DNA of 64,000 nucleotides from Clostridiaceae bacterium (GCA_021771025.1 JAETPW010000001.1:1-64000); one strand, 5' to 3'; positions 51,058-60,337 are shown, numbered from the stretch's first letter. Translations and numbers: made by a program. Notes: generated from the letters alone by a model not told the origin.

Positions 51058-51090
51058 AGCTAGGTAGAGAAACTTTACCTAGCTAATTTT
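51058..51090 (+). terminator. Rho-independent terminator after ABC operon
   Basis: AGCTAGGTA ... TACCTAGCT aatttt. Confidence 0.75.
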
Positions 51091-51105
51091 CGTTTCACAA
51101 AAATT

Positions 51106-51281
51106 CAGCCAAAGGTGTTAGTACCATTGGCTGGATTAATTTAAAATCAGTATATAAAAATATACTGGATTAAAATGTACTAATATTTTATGCAAAATAT
51201 ATACTTTTATACAAAAAATAACGACAGTCTTTCGACTGTCGGATTAAAATGATAACGTAACTTGCGTTACGGATTAAAATG
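51106..51281. repeat. Array of four unrelated perfect hairpins each followed by GGATTAAAATG(-like)
   Basis: CAGCCAA/TTGGCTG, CAGTATA/TATACTG, CGACAGTC/GACTGTCG, CGTAAC/GTTACG; GGATTAAAATG at 51167, 51241, 51271 and variant GGATTAATTTAAAAT after the first. Confidence 0.8.
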
Positions 51282-51350
51282 TCTTTCTTTATGATTTAAT
51301 TATACTATGCTATTTAGATAAAAGTCAATAGTTTTGTCTAAAATTTTACA

Positions 51351-51848
51351 CTACAAATTTTTAGATTTGCTAGGAAAATCTTGCAGTTTGTAATAATTTC
51401 CTAATGCTTTATTAATATTTTCTAGATCTTTTGGTATAATTCTTTCAATAACTCCATTTGTCCTTTTAGGATTTAAAACCCTTAATTTACTAATATTTTT
51501 TACTTGTTCAATCATGGCAGTAGAGTTTTTTTGCTCCAAGTCTACATGATACCATTTATTATCTTTTAATCTTACAGAGGTTAAAGGAAGTATCGTACAT
51601 ATTGGAGAATTAGTTTGAGTTCTAACAATGATAGCAGGTCGAATTTTATTTTGTTCACTACCAATGTTTATTCCAAGATTACACCAATAAATAAAGTTAT
51701 TTGTAATTGGAAAAGAAGGGATTTTCTTTTGGAATTTCATTTTTGCTTTATCCTTTGTCCATGTTGCATATTCTAATGCTGTATTGTTATCAACAGTATT
51801 TAAAATGTCTTTCGTTTGATTAAATTGTTGGTTAATTTCTTTATTCAT
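51351..51848 (-). CDS. PemK/MazF-family type II toxin-like protein
   Basis: VYWCNLGINIGSEQNKIRPAIIVRTQTNSPICTILPLTS-type motif. Confidence 0.85.
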   Translation of the reverse strand: MNKEINQQFNQTKDILNTVDNNTALEYATWTKDKAKMKFQKKIPSFPITNNFIYWCNLGINIGSEQNKIRPAIIVRTQTNSPICTILPLTSVRLKDNKWYHVDLEQKNSTAMIEQVKNISKLRVLNPKRTNGVIERIIPKDLENINKALGNYYKLQDFPSKSKNL

Positions 51849-52451
51849 GCTATCACCTCGCTTTTTAGAGTATAACATAATATTTCAGAAAATTAAACAT
51901 TTGTTCTATAATTTCTGCGATTTTTATCTTTCTTTTTGTTTATTTAATTTTCTTATTTTAGGTTGATATATCACATATTTATTAGATACTCACATATAAA
52001 TTATCCCATAGCATAGATGGAGGATTATTCTGATTCGTTGTATAAACCTACTTCTGGTGGTATTCCGACAACTATTTGTGCGGCCGTGAAGCCTTGCTCT
52101 TCTCTAGTTTTAACTAATTTTAAAAAGTTATCATCATTTAGTCGTTTGGTTAAAGCAAACCACCATGTATCTGCTAAGAAGTGTGGTAAATTTACTTGTT
52201 TAATATTTTCATCCATGCTTCATATGCCTCACTTTCTGGTATTATTATATCATCAAAGTGTACTATTTGACCAGCTTTAATTTGTTTTTTTGTGGTAACT
52301 TCAAACATAAGCCCTGCAGGTACGTGTTCAATATCGTTTTTTATTTCGGTAGTTTGTCCTCTTAACAAAAAAATTAAAGAAATAGGCAATATGAGTTGCT
52401 AAAATTTCAATTTATGATAAAATAAAAGAAAAAAAGAAAGGAACCCGATAG

Positions 52452-53171
52452 ATGATCAAAAAAGCCCAAGAAATACTAACAAAAAACCTAAAATGGATAA
52501 TCGTTTTCATTTGTGCTATCTCATTTTTAGCCATCCTAGAAGACGTATTTGAACAAGAAAAACTATTCATCGATACATTTATCTATCGCATAGTTGTACT
52601 TAGTTGGCGAATAGAGCCTCTGACTACTGTATTTAAATTTATCACTCAATTAGGAGGAACCTATGTATTAATAGGAATATCCATTCTTTCTCTCATTTTC
52701 CTAAACAACAAAAAAGTAGCGATCAGTATTCCCATAAACTTAGGAATAGTTGCTTTACTTAATTGGGTGTTAAAATATATCATTGCCCGTCCTAGACCAG
52801 AAGGGTATCGTCTAATAGATGAATCAGGCTATAGTTTTCCCTCAGGTCATTCCATGGTGAGTATGGCATTTTATGGATTGCTTATTTATTTAATTTGGAA
52901 AAATTGCTCTCATGAAAAACTAAAATATATTTCTTGTTTTTTCTTAAGTTTATTAATTCCACTTATTGGGCTAAGTCGCATTTATTTGGGAGTTCATTAT
53001 GCAAGTGATGTTATCGGTGGTTTTGTTATTTCTCTTGTTTATTTGATTGTTTTTACCACAATAACGCAGTCCATTTTTGAACTAAAGCAATATCACAAAG
53101 GAAAAAAGGAAAGTAAACCAAAAGAAGAAGTAAATAAACAGGAAAAACAAGAAAAGGAGGCAAACGAATGA
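52452..53171 (+). CDS. PAP2 family phosphatase
   Basis: KYIIARPRPEGYRL, YSFPSGHSMVSMAFYG, SRIYLGVHYASDVIGG. Confidence 0.92.
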   Translation: MIKKAQEILTKNLKWIIVFICAISFLAILEDVFEQEKLFIDTFIYRIVVLSWRIEPLTTVFKFITQLGGTYVLIGISILSLIFLNNKKVAISIPINLGIVALLNWVLKYIIARPRPEGYRLIDESGYSFPSGHSMVSMAFYGLLIYLIWKNCSHEKLKYISCFFLSLLIPLIGLSRIYLGVHYASDVIGGFVISLVYLIVFTTITQSIFELKQYHKGKKESKPKEEVNKQEKQEKEANE

Positions 53172-53551
53172 ATACAGAAAAACAGCCATTTCATCAAAAA
53201 AGGAAACGTTTACGTGACAGTTTTGGCTATGCCTTCCAAGGAATTTATAGCGAATTTAAAGAAGAACAAAACATCAAAATTCATCTATTCATCATGGTTG
53301 TAGTCATTATTTTAGGAATCATAACCAAGTTACAATCTTGGGAATGGATCGTTTGCATTTTTTTATTTGCTATGGTCATCTCATTAGAATTAATGAATAC
53401 GGCTATTGAAAATGCAGTAGATTTAGCTATGCCAGAAAAACATCCTAAAGCGAAAATTGCTAAAGATGTATCAGCCGCTGCGGTCTTAGTCAGTGCAATA
53501 GCTTCAGCCATCATTGGTCTTATCCTATTTCTTCCTAAAATCATTCATTAG
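53168..53551 (+). CDS. dgkA: Diacylglycerol/undecaprenol kinase family
   Basis: RDSFGYAFQGIYSEFKEEQNIKIH, ELMNTAIENAVDLAMPEKHPKAKIAKDVSAAAVLVSA. Confidence 0.93.
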   Translation: MNTEKQPFHQKRKRLRDSFGYAFQGIYSEFKEEQNIKIHLFIMVVVIILGIITKLQSWEWIVCIFLFAMVISLELMNTAIENAVDLAMPEKHPKAKIAKDVSAAAVLVSAIASAIIGLILFLPKIIH

Positions 53552-53628
53552 TAGATAAGTATCGAAATACCATAATCATTAAGTGTAAATAAGCTTACAA
53601 AAGTTTACCAAAAATAAAACAAGAAAGG

Positions 53629-53649
53629 TGTTAGCAAAAAAAGCTAACA
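53629..53649 (+). promoter_or_regulatory. Leader hairpin between SD and ATG, copy 3
   Basis: agaaagg SD then TGTTAGC aaaaaaa GCTAACA then ATAAGCTAGAAAA-ATG (53662). Confidence 0.6.
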
Positions 53650-53661
53650 TAAGCTAGAAAA

Positions 53662-54285
53662 ATGGAACAAGAAAAACAAATACAAGAATCTCTTCAAGAA
53701 ATCATTCATCAAGCAAATGACGAACAAGAAGATATAAAACATTGTGCGTGGACAGATAAAAAAGAAACGATTTTCGCCCAAAAGCTAGAATTTTTTCACT
53801 GTGATTGGCAAAATTGTAAGTGTACAGATTCAACATTAACTGACGTGAATTTTCATCAAAATGTGTTTCAAAATTGCGATTTTTCTAATACTGATTTTAG
53901 TGGTTCTACCTTTGTTAAAACTAAGTTTATCAATTGTAAATTAGTAGGGTGTAATTTTACCAATTGTTCTTTTTATCAAACCCAAATAGAAAACAGTCAT
54001 TGTGCTTATGCTAATTTTTATTCTTCTTACCAAAAGGAAGTAACTTGGAAAGAAACCAATTTAACCAATTCCGTCATTTCAGAAACTAAATTTCATCAAG
54101 TAAAATGGCAAAATTGTAACTTACAAAAAGCACAATTGTTTCAAACTACTCTGCAAGGCATAGACTTTACCACCTGTGATCTAGCAGGAATTATTGTTTC
54201 TATTCCTGATCTAAAAGGAGTAAAAGTAAACGAGTGGCAAGCAATAGAGTTAGCTAAACTTATGGGAATTATTATCGAACCATGA
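53662..54285 (+). CDS. Pentapeptide repeat protein
   Basis: A(D/N)LxN/xCxFTN-type pentapeptide repeats. Confidence 0.85.
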   Translation: MEQEKQIQESLQEIIHQANDEQEDIKHCAWTDKKETIFAQKLEFFHCDWQNCKCTDSTLTDVNFHQNVFQNCDFSNTDFSGSTFVKTKFINCKLVGCNFTNCSFYQTQIENSHCAYANFYSSYQKEVTWKETNLTNSVISETKFHQVKWQNCNLQKAQLFQTTLQGIDFTTCDLAGIIVSIPDLKGVKVNEWQAIELAKLMGIIIEP

Positions 54286-54354
54286 TGATGCCTTAGTAAC
54301 TGCTTAACCTAAGATTAAGTAAGTTTCTGAATAAATAAATAGGAAAAAGGAGGA

Positions 54355-54378
54355 TAAGTTAGTGATCAAGCTAACTTA
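54355..54378 (+). promoter_or_regulatory. Leader hairpin between SD and ATG, copy 4
   Basis: aaaaaggagg SD, TAAGTTAG / CTAACTTA perfect stem, 9 nt to ATG 54388. Confidence 0.6.
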
Positions 54379-54387
54379 ACACAAGAA

Positions 54388-55680
54388 ATGAAAAAAATAA
54401 AACAAAAAATAATACTGCTATTGGTTCTTATGATGTTAATGACTTTAGTAGGAACCAATTATGTTAGAGCAAATGAATGGATAACGAAAGAATTTCCTAC
54501 CATTGGTATGAAAATAGAGATGGAACCAGACTTAATCGATGTGGTCGAAAAATTAAAACAAGGTGATGAAAGTTTATCCGAATACCAGCCAAGAGATAAA
54601 TTTCTTCGTTATTTTGAACAATCAGGAATACTATTAAATGCGGTAGATAGGTTGCAAGGTGATCCTACTCGCCAGTTAATGGTAGTTCAAACAAACCATC
54701 AAGTGTATTGGAATGTTCCTAATTTAAAATCATTTACCGAGGAACAGTTAAATCAGTATTACGAAGGATTCATCCAATCAGCCAAAGAACAAGCAGAAAA
54801 AGAAGAAAATGGTATGCAAATTCAAGAAACTGAATTGGTAAAAACGCAGAATGGAAATGTTTATATCCATGTACAAGGAACAGGAAAAATAGACGAAAAA
54901 CCGGTTAGTCTTTCGGTTTATTATACCATCATGAATTATCGATTAATTACCATATCATATAGGGCGATTAATCAAGAAGTAAACCAGCCAATGATTAGTC
55001 AAATGATAGAAAAAATTACGTTTAACTCAGTAGAAAATACCCAAAGACATAAATATCTTGAAAATCAGAAGATTGTTTGGACTTCTGTCATTAGTATTGT
55101 TTCTGTATTTGCCATAGTCTTTTTCCTCATCAGAAGAAAAGATAAGAAAAAGATGGGAGATACAGCAAATCTAGATAAAACAACGAAAAAGTATTTAATC
55201 TTTGGTGGAATACTTACCCTTTTTGCTATTCTTTGTTTTTATCAAATTTGGATTAGAGGTACACAAATTTATTCTATTCTTAACGTAAAAGAAGGATATG
55301 AAGTGTATCAGCGATTGCTAATCTTGCAATGTGCAGTGATTATGGTACTATCTTGTTATCAAGGAATACGCGTATTTTTCAGAAAAGAAGACACACCAAA
55401 GAAACTACAAATTGCAATAGTTACTAGTGCAGTTTTCAGTATAGTGATTACCATTATTCGTATGAGTTATGCCAAATTAAATCCGGCTGAATTATATACA
55501 AATGATTATTTTGAAGAGGAAGCCAATAACATTTTCACTCAAGTATTTTATGCAGGAATTTGGTGTTTGTATTTCCAATTTTCAGACCGCGTGAGAATCT
55601 ATTATCATAAATTAACTGGAATTACCTTAGATGAACTGATTGCTAAGATAAAACAAAAGATGAAACGTAAGAAAAAATAA
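54388..55680 (+). CDS. Hypothetical secreted/membrane protein
   Basis: Signal peptide, ectodomain, C-terminal TM cluster. Confidence 0.65.
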   Translation: MKKIKQKIILLLVLMMLMTLVGTNYVRANEWITKEFPTIGMKIEMEPDLIDVVEKLKQGDESLSEYQPRDKFLRYFEQSGILLNAVDRLQGDPTRQLMVVQTNHQVYWNVPNLKSFTEEQLNQYYEGFIQSAKEQAEKEENGMQIQETELVKTQNGNVYIHVQGTGKIDEKPVSLSVYYTIMNYRLITISYRAINQEVNQPMISQMIEKITFNSVENTQRHKYLENQKIVWTSVISIVSVFAIVFFLIRRKDKKKMGDTANLDKTTKKYLIFGGILTLFAILCFYQIWIRGTQIYSILNVKEGYEVYQRLLILQCAVIMVLSCYQGIRVFFRKEDTPKKLQIAIVTSAVFSIVITIIRMSYAKLNPAELYTNDYFEEEANNIFTQVFYAGIWCLYFQFSDRVRIYYHKLTGITLDELIAKIKQKMKRKKK

Positions 55681-55693
55681 AGGAAAGGGGGGA

Positions 55694-55720
55694 ATATGTT
55701 GGTCTTATCGGCTAACATAT
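55694..55720 (+). promoter_or_regulatory. Leader hairpin between SD and ATG, copy 5
   Basis: ggaaagggggg SD, ATATGTTGG / CTAACATAT (one G.U), GCTAGAAAAA then ATG 55731. Confidence 0.6.
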
Positions 55721-57776
55721 GCTAGAAAAAATGAGAAAACAGAAACAAAAAAAGAACGTAAAAATAGTAATAGGATTAGGGATATTCATTTTACTTTTCG
55801 TTATAGGAGGAGTTATTTGGCTAGTGAATCAGCCAAAGCAAAAACCAGAACAGATACTTACCTCTTACATCAATTGTTTAAATGAGCAAAATTACGAAGG
55901 AATGTATCAATTTCTTTCTGAGAGCAGCAAAGAAAAAATATCACAAGAAGATTTTGTCAAACGAAATCAAAATATTTATGAAGGAATTGATGCTTGTGAT
56001 GTAAGAATAGAAATCAAAGAAACTCAAAAAGAAAAAGAGGTAAGCAAACTTTCTTATCATGAATCAATGTCAACTTCAGCTGGGACGATTGAATTTGACC
56101 ATACAGCTAAACTCATGAAAGAGGATAAAGAATATCGTATAGAATGGTCTTCTAGTTATATTTTCCCTCAATTAAGAGACACAGATAAAGTCCGCGTTTC
56201 CACCATACCTTCAACAAGAGGAGAAATCTTAGATCGAGGCGGAGTAAAATTAGCTGAGAATGGTAAAATTTCTTCTGTAGGAATTGTTCCGGGAAAATTA
56301 GGGGAGGAAAAGGCACAAAATATTCAAGCTATTTCAGAGATTACTGGGGTATCGACTGATTATATAGAAAAACAGTTATCCGCTTCTTATGTAAAAGAGG
56401 ATACCTTTGTTCCCATTAAAAAAATAGCTGATTCAGATCAAGAAAAGAAAAATAAATTACTACAAATACCAGGGGTAATGATTAATAAAGTAAAGGGAAG
56501 AGTATATCCATTAGGAAAAGAAGCGGGACATTTAATTGGTTATGTACAACCCATCAATCGTGAGGAATTAGAGGCTAATAGTGGCAAAGGATACAATTCA
56601 AGTAGTATCATAGGGAAAGCAGGATTAGAACAAGCCTATGAAGATCGTTTACGAGGGATAGACGGAACAGAAATTTATATTGCTGATAGCGAAGGAAATA
56701 AAATAAAAGAGCTAGCTAAGCAAGACAAAAAAGATGGGGAAGACATTAAACTGACCATTGATAGTCAAATGCAAAAAACAATTTATGAGCAAATGAAAGA
56801 CGACAAAGGTTTATTCGTTGTCATGGAGCCAACAACAGGAGAATTATTAGCTACAGTAAGTACACCAACTTTTGATGCTAATGATTTTGTTACTGGACTA
56901 ACCAATAGTGAGTGGGACGAACTTAACAATGATCCAAGTAAACCATTGTACAATCGATTTACGCAAAGTTACTGTCCAGGATCTACCTTTAAACCAGTTA
57001 CCGGAGCCATTGGATTAACCACAGGGAAAATTAACCCATCAGAAGATTATGGGTATACAGGAACCAGTTGGCAAAAAGATAAATCATGGGGAAATTACCA
57101 AATAACGACTCTAACAGGATATAACGGAGCCAAAAATTTAGCTAATGCACTGATGTATTCAGATAATATTTACTTTGCCCAGTCAGCCTTAAAAATAGGG
57201 GCAGATACTTTGGCAGAAAGCTTAAACAAATTAGGATTTAACGAATCCATTGAATTCCCTCTTACCCTAAAAAAATCACAATACGCTAATCAGAATGGAA
57301 CCAAGATAGAGGGGGAAACAAAACTTGCTGATTCAGGTTATGGACAAGGAAGTATCTTGGTTAACCCTATTCATATGGCATCGATTTATTCTGCCTTTGC
57401 TAATGAAGGAAACATGATTAAGCCATATATTGAATATCGAAAAGATAGAAATCCAGAAATAGCAAAAGAGGGTGCATTTACGAAAGAGGCAGCAAATACC
57501 ATTAAACAAGATTTAATTCAAGTAGTAGAAAACCCAAAAGGTACAGCACATGATATGCAAATTTCAGGGGTAACTATTGCTGGAAAAACCGGAACAGCCG
57601 AATTAAAACAATCATCAGATGACAAAGATAGTGGAACTTTAGGATGGTTTAATTGTTTTACCGTAGATCGTGCAGGACAAAATGATTTGCTCATTGTTAG
57701 TATGGTGGAAAATGTTCAAAATAATAGTGACGGAGGAAGCCATTATTTAATTCGCAAAATTAAGAATTTATTTTAG
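55719..57776 (+). CDS. Penicillin-binding transpeptidase with NTF2-like (MecA_N) N-terminal domain
   Basis: PGSTFKP (SxxK), YSDN (SxN), GKTGTAEL (KTG) motifs; PBP dimer domain STRGEILDRGG. Start may be 55731. Confidence 0.92.
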   Translation: MLEKMRKQKQKKNVKIVIGLGIFILLFVIGGVIWLVNQPKQKPEQILTSYINCLNEQNYEGMYQFLSESSKEKISQEDFVKRNQNIYEGIDACDVRIEIKETQKEKEVSKLSYHESMSTSAGTIEFDHTAKLMKEDKEYRIEWSSSYIFPQLRDTDKVRVSTIPSTRGEILDRGGVKLAENGKISSVGIVPGKLGEEKAQNIQAISEITGVSTDYIEKQLSASYVKEDTFVPIKKIADSDQEKKNKLLQIPGVMINKVKGRVYPLGKEAGHLIGYVQPINREELEANSGKGYNSSSIIGKAGLEQAYEDRLRGIDGTEIYIADSEGNKIKELAKQDKKDGEDIKLTIDSQMQKTIYEQMKDDKGLFVVMEPTTGELLATVSTPTFDANDFVTGLTNSEWDELNNDPSKPLYNRFTQSYCPGSTFKPVTGAIGLTTGKINPSEDYGYTGTSWQKDKSWGNYQITTLTGYNGAKNLANALMYSDNIYFAQSALKIGADTLAESLNKLGFNESIEFPLTLKKSQYANQNGTKIEGETKLADSGYGQGSILVNPIHMASIYSAFANEGNMIKPYIEYRKDRNPEIAKEGAFTKEAANTIKQDLIQVVENPKGTAHDMQISGVTIAGKTGTAELKQSSDDKDSGTLGWFNCFTVDRAGQNDLLIVSMVENVQNNSDGGSHYLIRKIKNLF

Positions 57777-57810
57777 GTTATTTAAATAGGAACGTTTCTA
57801 TTGGGACTTT

Positions 57811-58036
57811 TGTCCTTTTGGGGACGTTTCTTTTTGGGACATTTCGTTTTGTCCTTTTGGGGACGTTTCTTTTTGGGACACTTCATTTTGTCCTTTTGGA
57901 GACGTTTCTTTTTGGATATTTCATTTTGTCTTTTTGGCATGTTTCTTTTTGGATATTTCATTTTGTCCTTTTGGAGACGTTTCTTTTTGGATATTTCATT
58001 TTGTCTTTTTAGCATGTTTCTTTTTAGGATATTTGT
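57811..58036. repeat. Tandem array of 37-39-bp units derived from the REP-like family
   Basis: tgtcc(t)ttttgg starts at 57811, 57850, 57889, 57927, 57964, 58002. Confidence 0.95.
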
Positions 58037-58374
58037 TGTTAGGTAAAAATTAATTTTAGCATTTGTTTCAACGTAAAATCTTTACCAGACTGGTGTACAT
58101 GAATTTAATCTCCCATAGTAGTTTTTTTACTTCTATGTCCTTACGCAGACAAAGAAACATACTCGATTAGACAATAATATGTTCCTAAAAAAATATTTCT
58201 TGATTGGACTTAGGTTAATGTCCCCAAAAGAAATGTCCCTAAAAGGTCAATTTACGAAAAAAACGAATAGAATTCATCAAAAAAACACAAAATTTGGATA
58301 AACTACTATTAACAATAAGAAGAAGGGAAGTGAGAGCCAATAAGTTATTGTCAAAAAAAGAAAGGATTGATTTT

Positions 58375-58608
58375 ATGGAAATTAAAATTGTAGGTTCAAA
58401 TTGCAAAAACGGAATGCAATTATGTAAGATGGCTTCAAGAGCTATCGAAGAAGTTGACGGAAATATAAGTCTACAAAAAGTAGACGACAGGAAGAGTATT
58501 CAAAAATATGGGGTAAACAATATCCCCGGATTGGTTATTGATGAAAAGTTAGTTAGCCAAGGAAAAGTTTTAACACAAAGAGAAATAAGTAAAATGATAC
58601 AAGTATAA
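58375..58608 (+). CDS. Thioredoxin-like small protein lacking canonical CxxC
   Basis: MEIKIVGSNCKNGMQLCKMASRAIEE...KYGVNNIPGLVIDEKLVSQGKVLT matches thioredoxin_3-like pattern. Confidence 0.7.
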   Translation: MEIKIVGSNCKNGMQLCKMASRAIEEVDGNISLQKVDDRKSIQKYGVNNIPGLVIDEKLVSQGKVLTQREISKMIQV

Positions 58609-58746
58609 ATTAAGACAAATTAAAATGATAAGGAAGGAGAGATGCCTATCTGTTAATCCCATTCAAAATAACAAATAGAAAAAACATCCCCTTTATTTTC
58701 AAATTCAATAAGGTATCCTTAGTTAATAAAAGATGCCTGAGATAAG

Positions 58747-58796
58747 AAAAATAGAGAATATAGTACTCATCTAGTAGGATATATTCTCTATTTTTG
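58747..58796. terminator. Bidirectional terminator
   Basis: AAAATAGAGAATATA ... TATATTCTCTATTTTT. Confidence 0.75.
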
Positions 58797-58876
58797 TATT
58801 ATTTTTTTAATCGTAGTGATCTTTTTGTCTAAAATTATTTAACACCAATTAGTTTAGGAAATGTCCTTGTGTAACA

Positions 58877-59386
58877 TTAGTCCATATCATCATGACGATT
58901 ATTTCTTAATTGTGTTCCATAATACCAAACTAAAGCAATAATAGCAATAGCGGCAATACCGATGACTAACCAAGTCCAAGCAGTAGCGTTCATACCCATA
59001 AAAGTAGCATCTCCGGTTGCTGTTCTAGTAGCTACATAACCATTGTTGTTATTATCTCCGTTATTTCCACTGACTCCATTATTTCCATTTTGACCGTTTG
59101 AATTGGTTGTGGTGCTACCTGCATTATTGTCGTTATTATCATTATTTGTTGCTCCATTTGTCATTTCATTTGCTCCGTTTTCCATATCACCGGTTGCATT
59201 TTTTGAAGTGTTAGCAATATCTTTTGCTCCATTTTCAATGGCGTTTTCTGCTCCACCAACTACATTACGTACTCCGTCTGCTGCTTTTTCTAAACCATTG
59301 TTGTTATCTGCTGCAAAACAAAAAGTAAAGCAAAAAATAAGAGAAATCATAAGACCTAAAGTAATTCCTAATTTTTTGTTCATCAC
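58877..59386 (-). CDS. Secreted/membrane-anchored Asn/Gly-rich protein
   Basis: Signal peptide, low-complexity N/G/D linker, C-terminal TM; aaggagg SD. Confidence 0.65.
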   Translation of the reverse strand: MMNKKLGITLGLMISLIFCFTFCFAADNNNGLEKAADGVRNVVGGAENAIENGAKDIANTSKNATGDMENGANEMTNGATNNDNNDNNAGSTTTNSNGQNGNNGVSGNNGDNNNNGYVATRTATGDATFMGMNATAWTWLVIGIAAIAIIALVWYYGTQLRNNRHDDMD

Positions 59387-59591
59387 AAAATCCTCCTTTT
59401 TAAAGTAACTTATTCAGATAAATAAGTAAATTAATTTTCAACATGAAAAATTAAATCTTACTCTTATTATTTTGCAAAACGAGAAAAATATACAGGAAAA
59501 ATCAGAAGTTAAGGAAAAAAATGGAAAAAAAGAAAAAAGAATATCTATTTTTAGCTATTCTTTCTTCTTCTATTTGTGTATTTTTGCTAAT

Positions 59592-59990
59592 TTATTTTTT
59601 TAATTTAATCAAAATGGCAATAGCGAGTAAAATGAGTAATATACCAATGACAATTAATAAGATATTTAGTATATTAGCTAATCCTAAATTTGATTCCGGC
59701 AAATTAGTTACAGTAGTAGAATCTTTTGGATTAGTTACTTTATTCGTTGGATTAGTGGTGTTGGTCGTATTCGTCGTATTTTCTGATGATGTATTTGTTG
59801 AACTTGACGTATTACTAGAATCATTAGTTGAATTAGTATCAGTTGTATTGTTTGTAGTACTGGTATTAGTACTGCTAGATTGATTTTCGTCAGTAAGATT
59901 TAGATCAATAGCTAAACTATATGAAGCGAATAATAAAATACACATTAAACAAATGATACTAAGTCCTATTTTTTTGGCTTTCCATGACAT
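59592..59990 (-). CDS. Secreted/membrane-anchored Thr/Asn/Ser-rich protein
   Basis: Signal peptide, T/N/S-rich linker, C-terminal TM; aggagg SD. Confidence 0.65.
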   Translation of the reverse strand: MSWKAKKIGLSIICLMCILLFASYSLAIDLNLTDENQSSSTNTSTTNNTTDTNSTNDSSNTSSSTNTSSENTTNTTNTTNPTNKVTNPKDSTTVTNLPESNLGLANILNILLIVIGILLILLAIAILIKLKK

Positions 59991-60150
59991 TTTTAAGTTA
60001 CCTCCTAATTTTCAAACATAAGTGTTTTTTTCTTTTGATTTATGGTATAATGATATCACAATGATGAGAAAAATGTCCAGCTTTTTCACGAAAAAATTAC
60101 AAAATGAGGTATCAATTGTTACCATTCACAGCCTTATCAATTGTAGAGTA

Positions 60151-60337
60151 GTGTAAAAAGGGAAGTTTGGTCTATGGTTCTAACATGAATTTATACCTAA
60201 CAGTTCCCTAAGACCCTCGTTAGGCTTAAAACCCGATAACAGGCTTCGGTGTAGAGGGACCTAAGGGGTTTAAAAAGACCCAGCTATGGAAGGTTAAATT
60301 CATGTTAGAACCATAGACCAAACTTCCCTTTTTACAC
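60151..60337. repeat. Structured element copy B: conserved core inside 43-bp perfect inverted repeat
   Basis: Arms 60151-60193 and 60295-60337 are exact reverse complements; core matches copy A on opposite strand. Confidence 0.9.

Noticed and set aside
51106-51281. Possible CRISPR array with GGATTAAAATG repeats
   Set aside because: Repeats are only 11 nt, spacing is irregular, and the 'spacers' are self-complementary hairpins.
52025-52389. Two overlapping minus-strand small ORFs (63 and 65 aa), possibly SAF-like or TA-like
   Set aside because: Fragmentary, overlapping in different frames, no SD or motif strong enough to name; may be a decayed gene.
57782-58046. Three overlapping repetitive ORFs (77, 81 and 64 aa)
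   Set aside because: They are by-products of the 37-39-bp intergenic tandem array; no SD and no domain.
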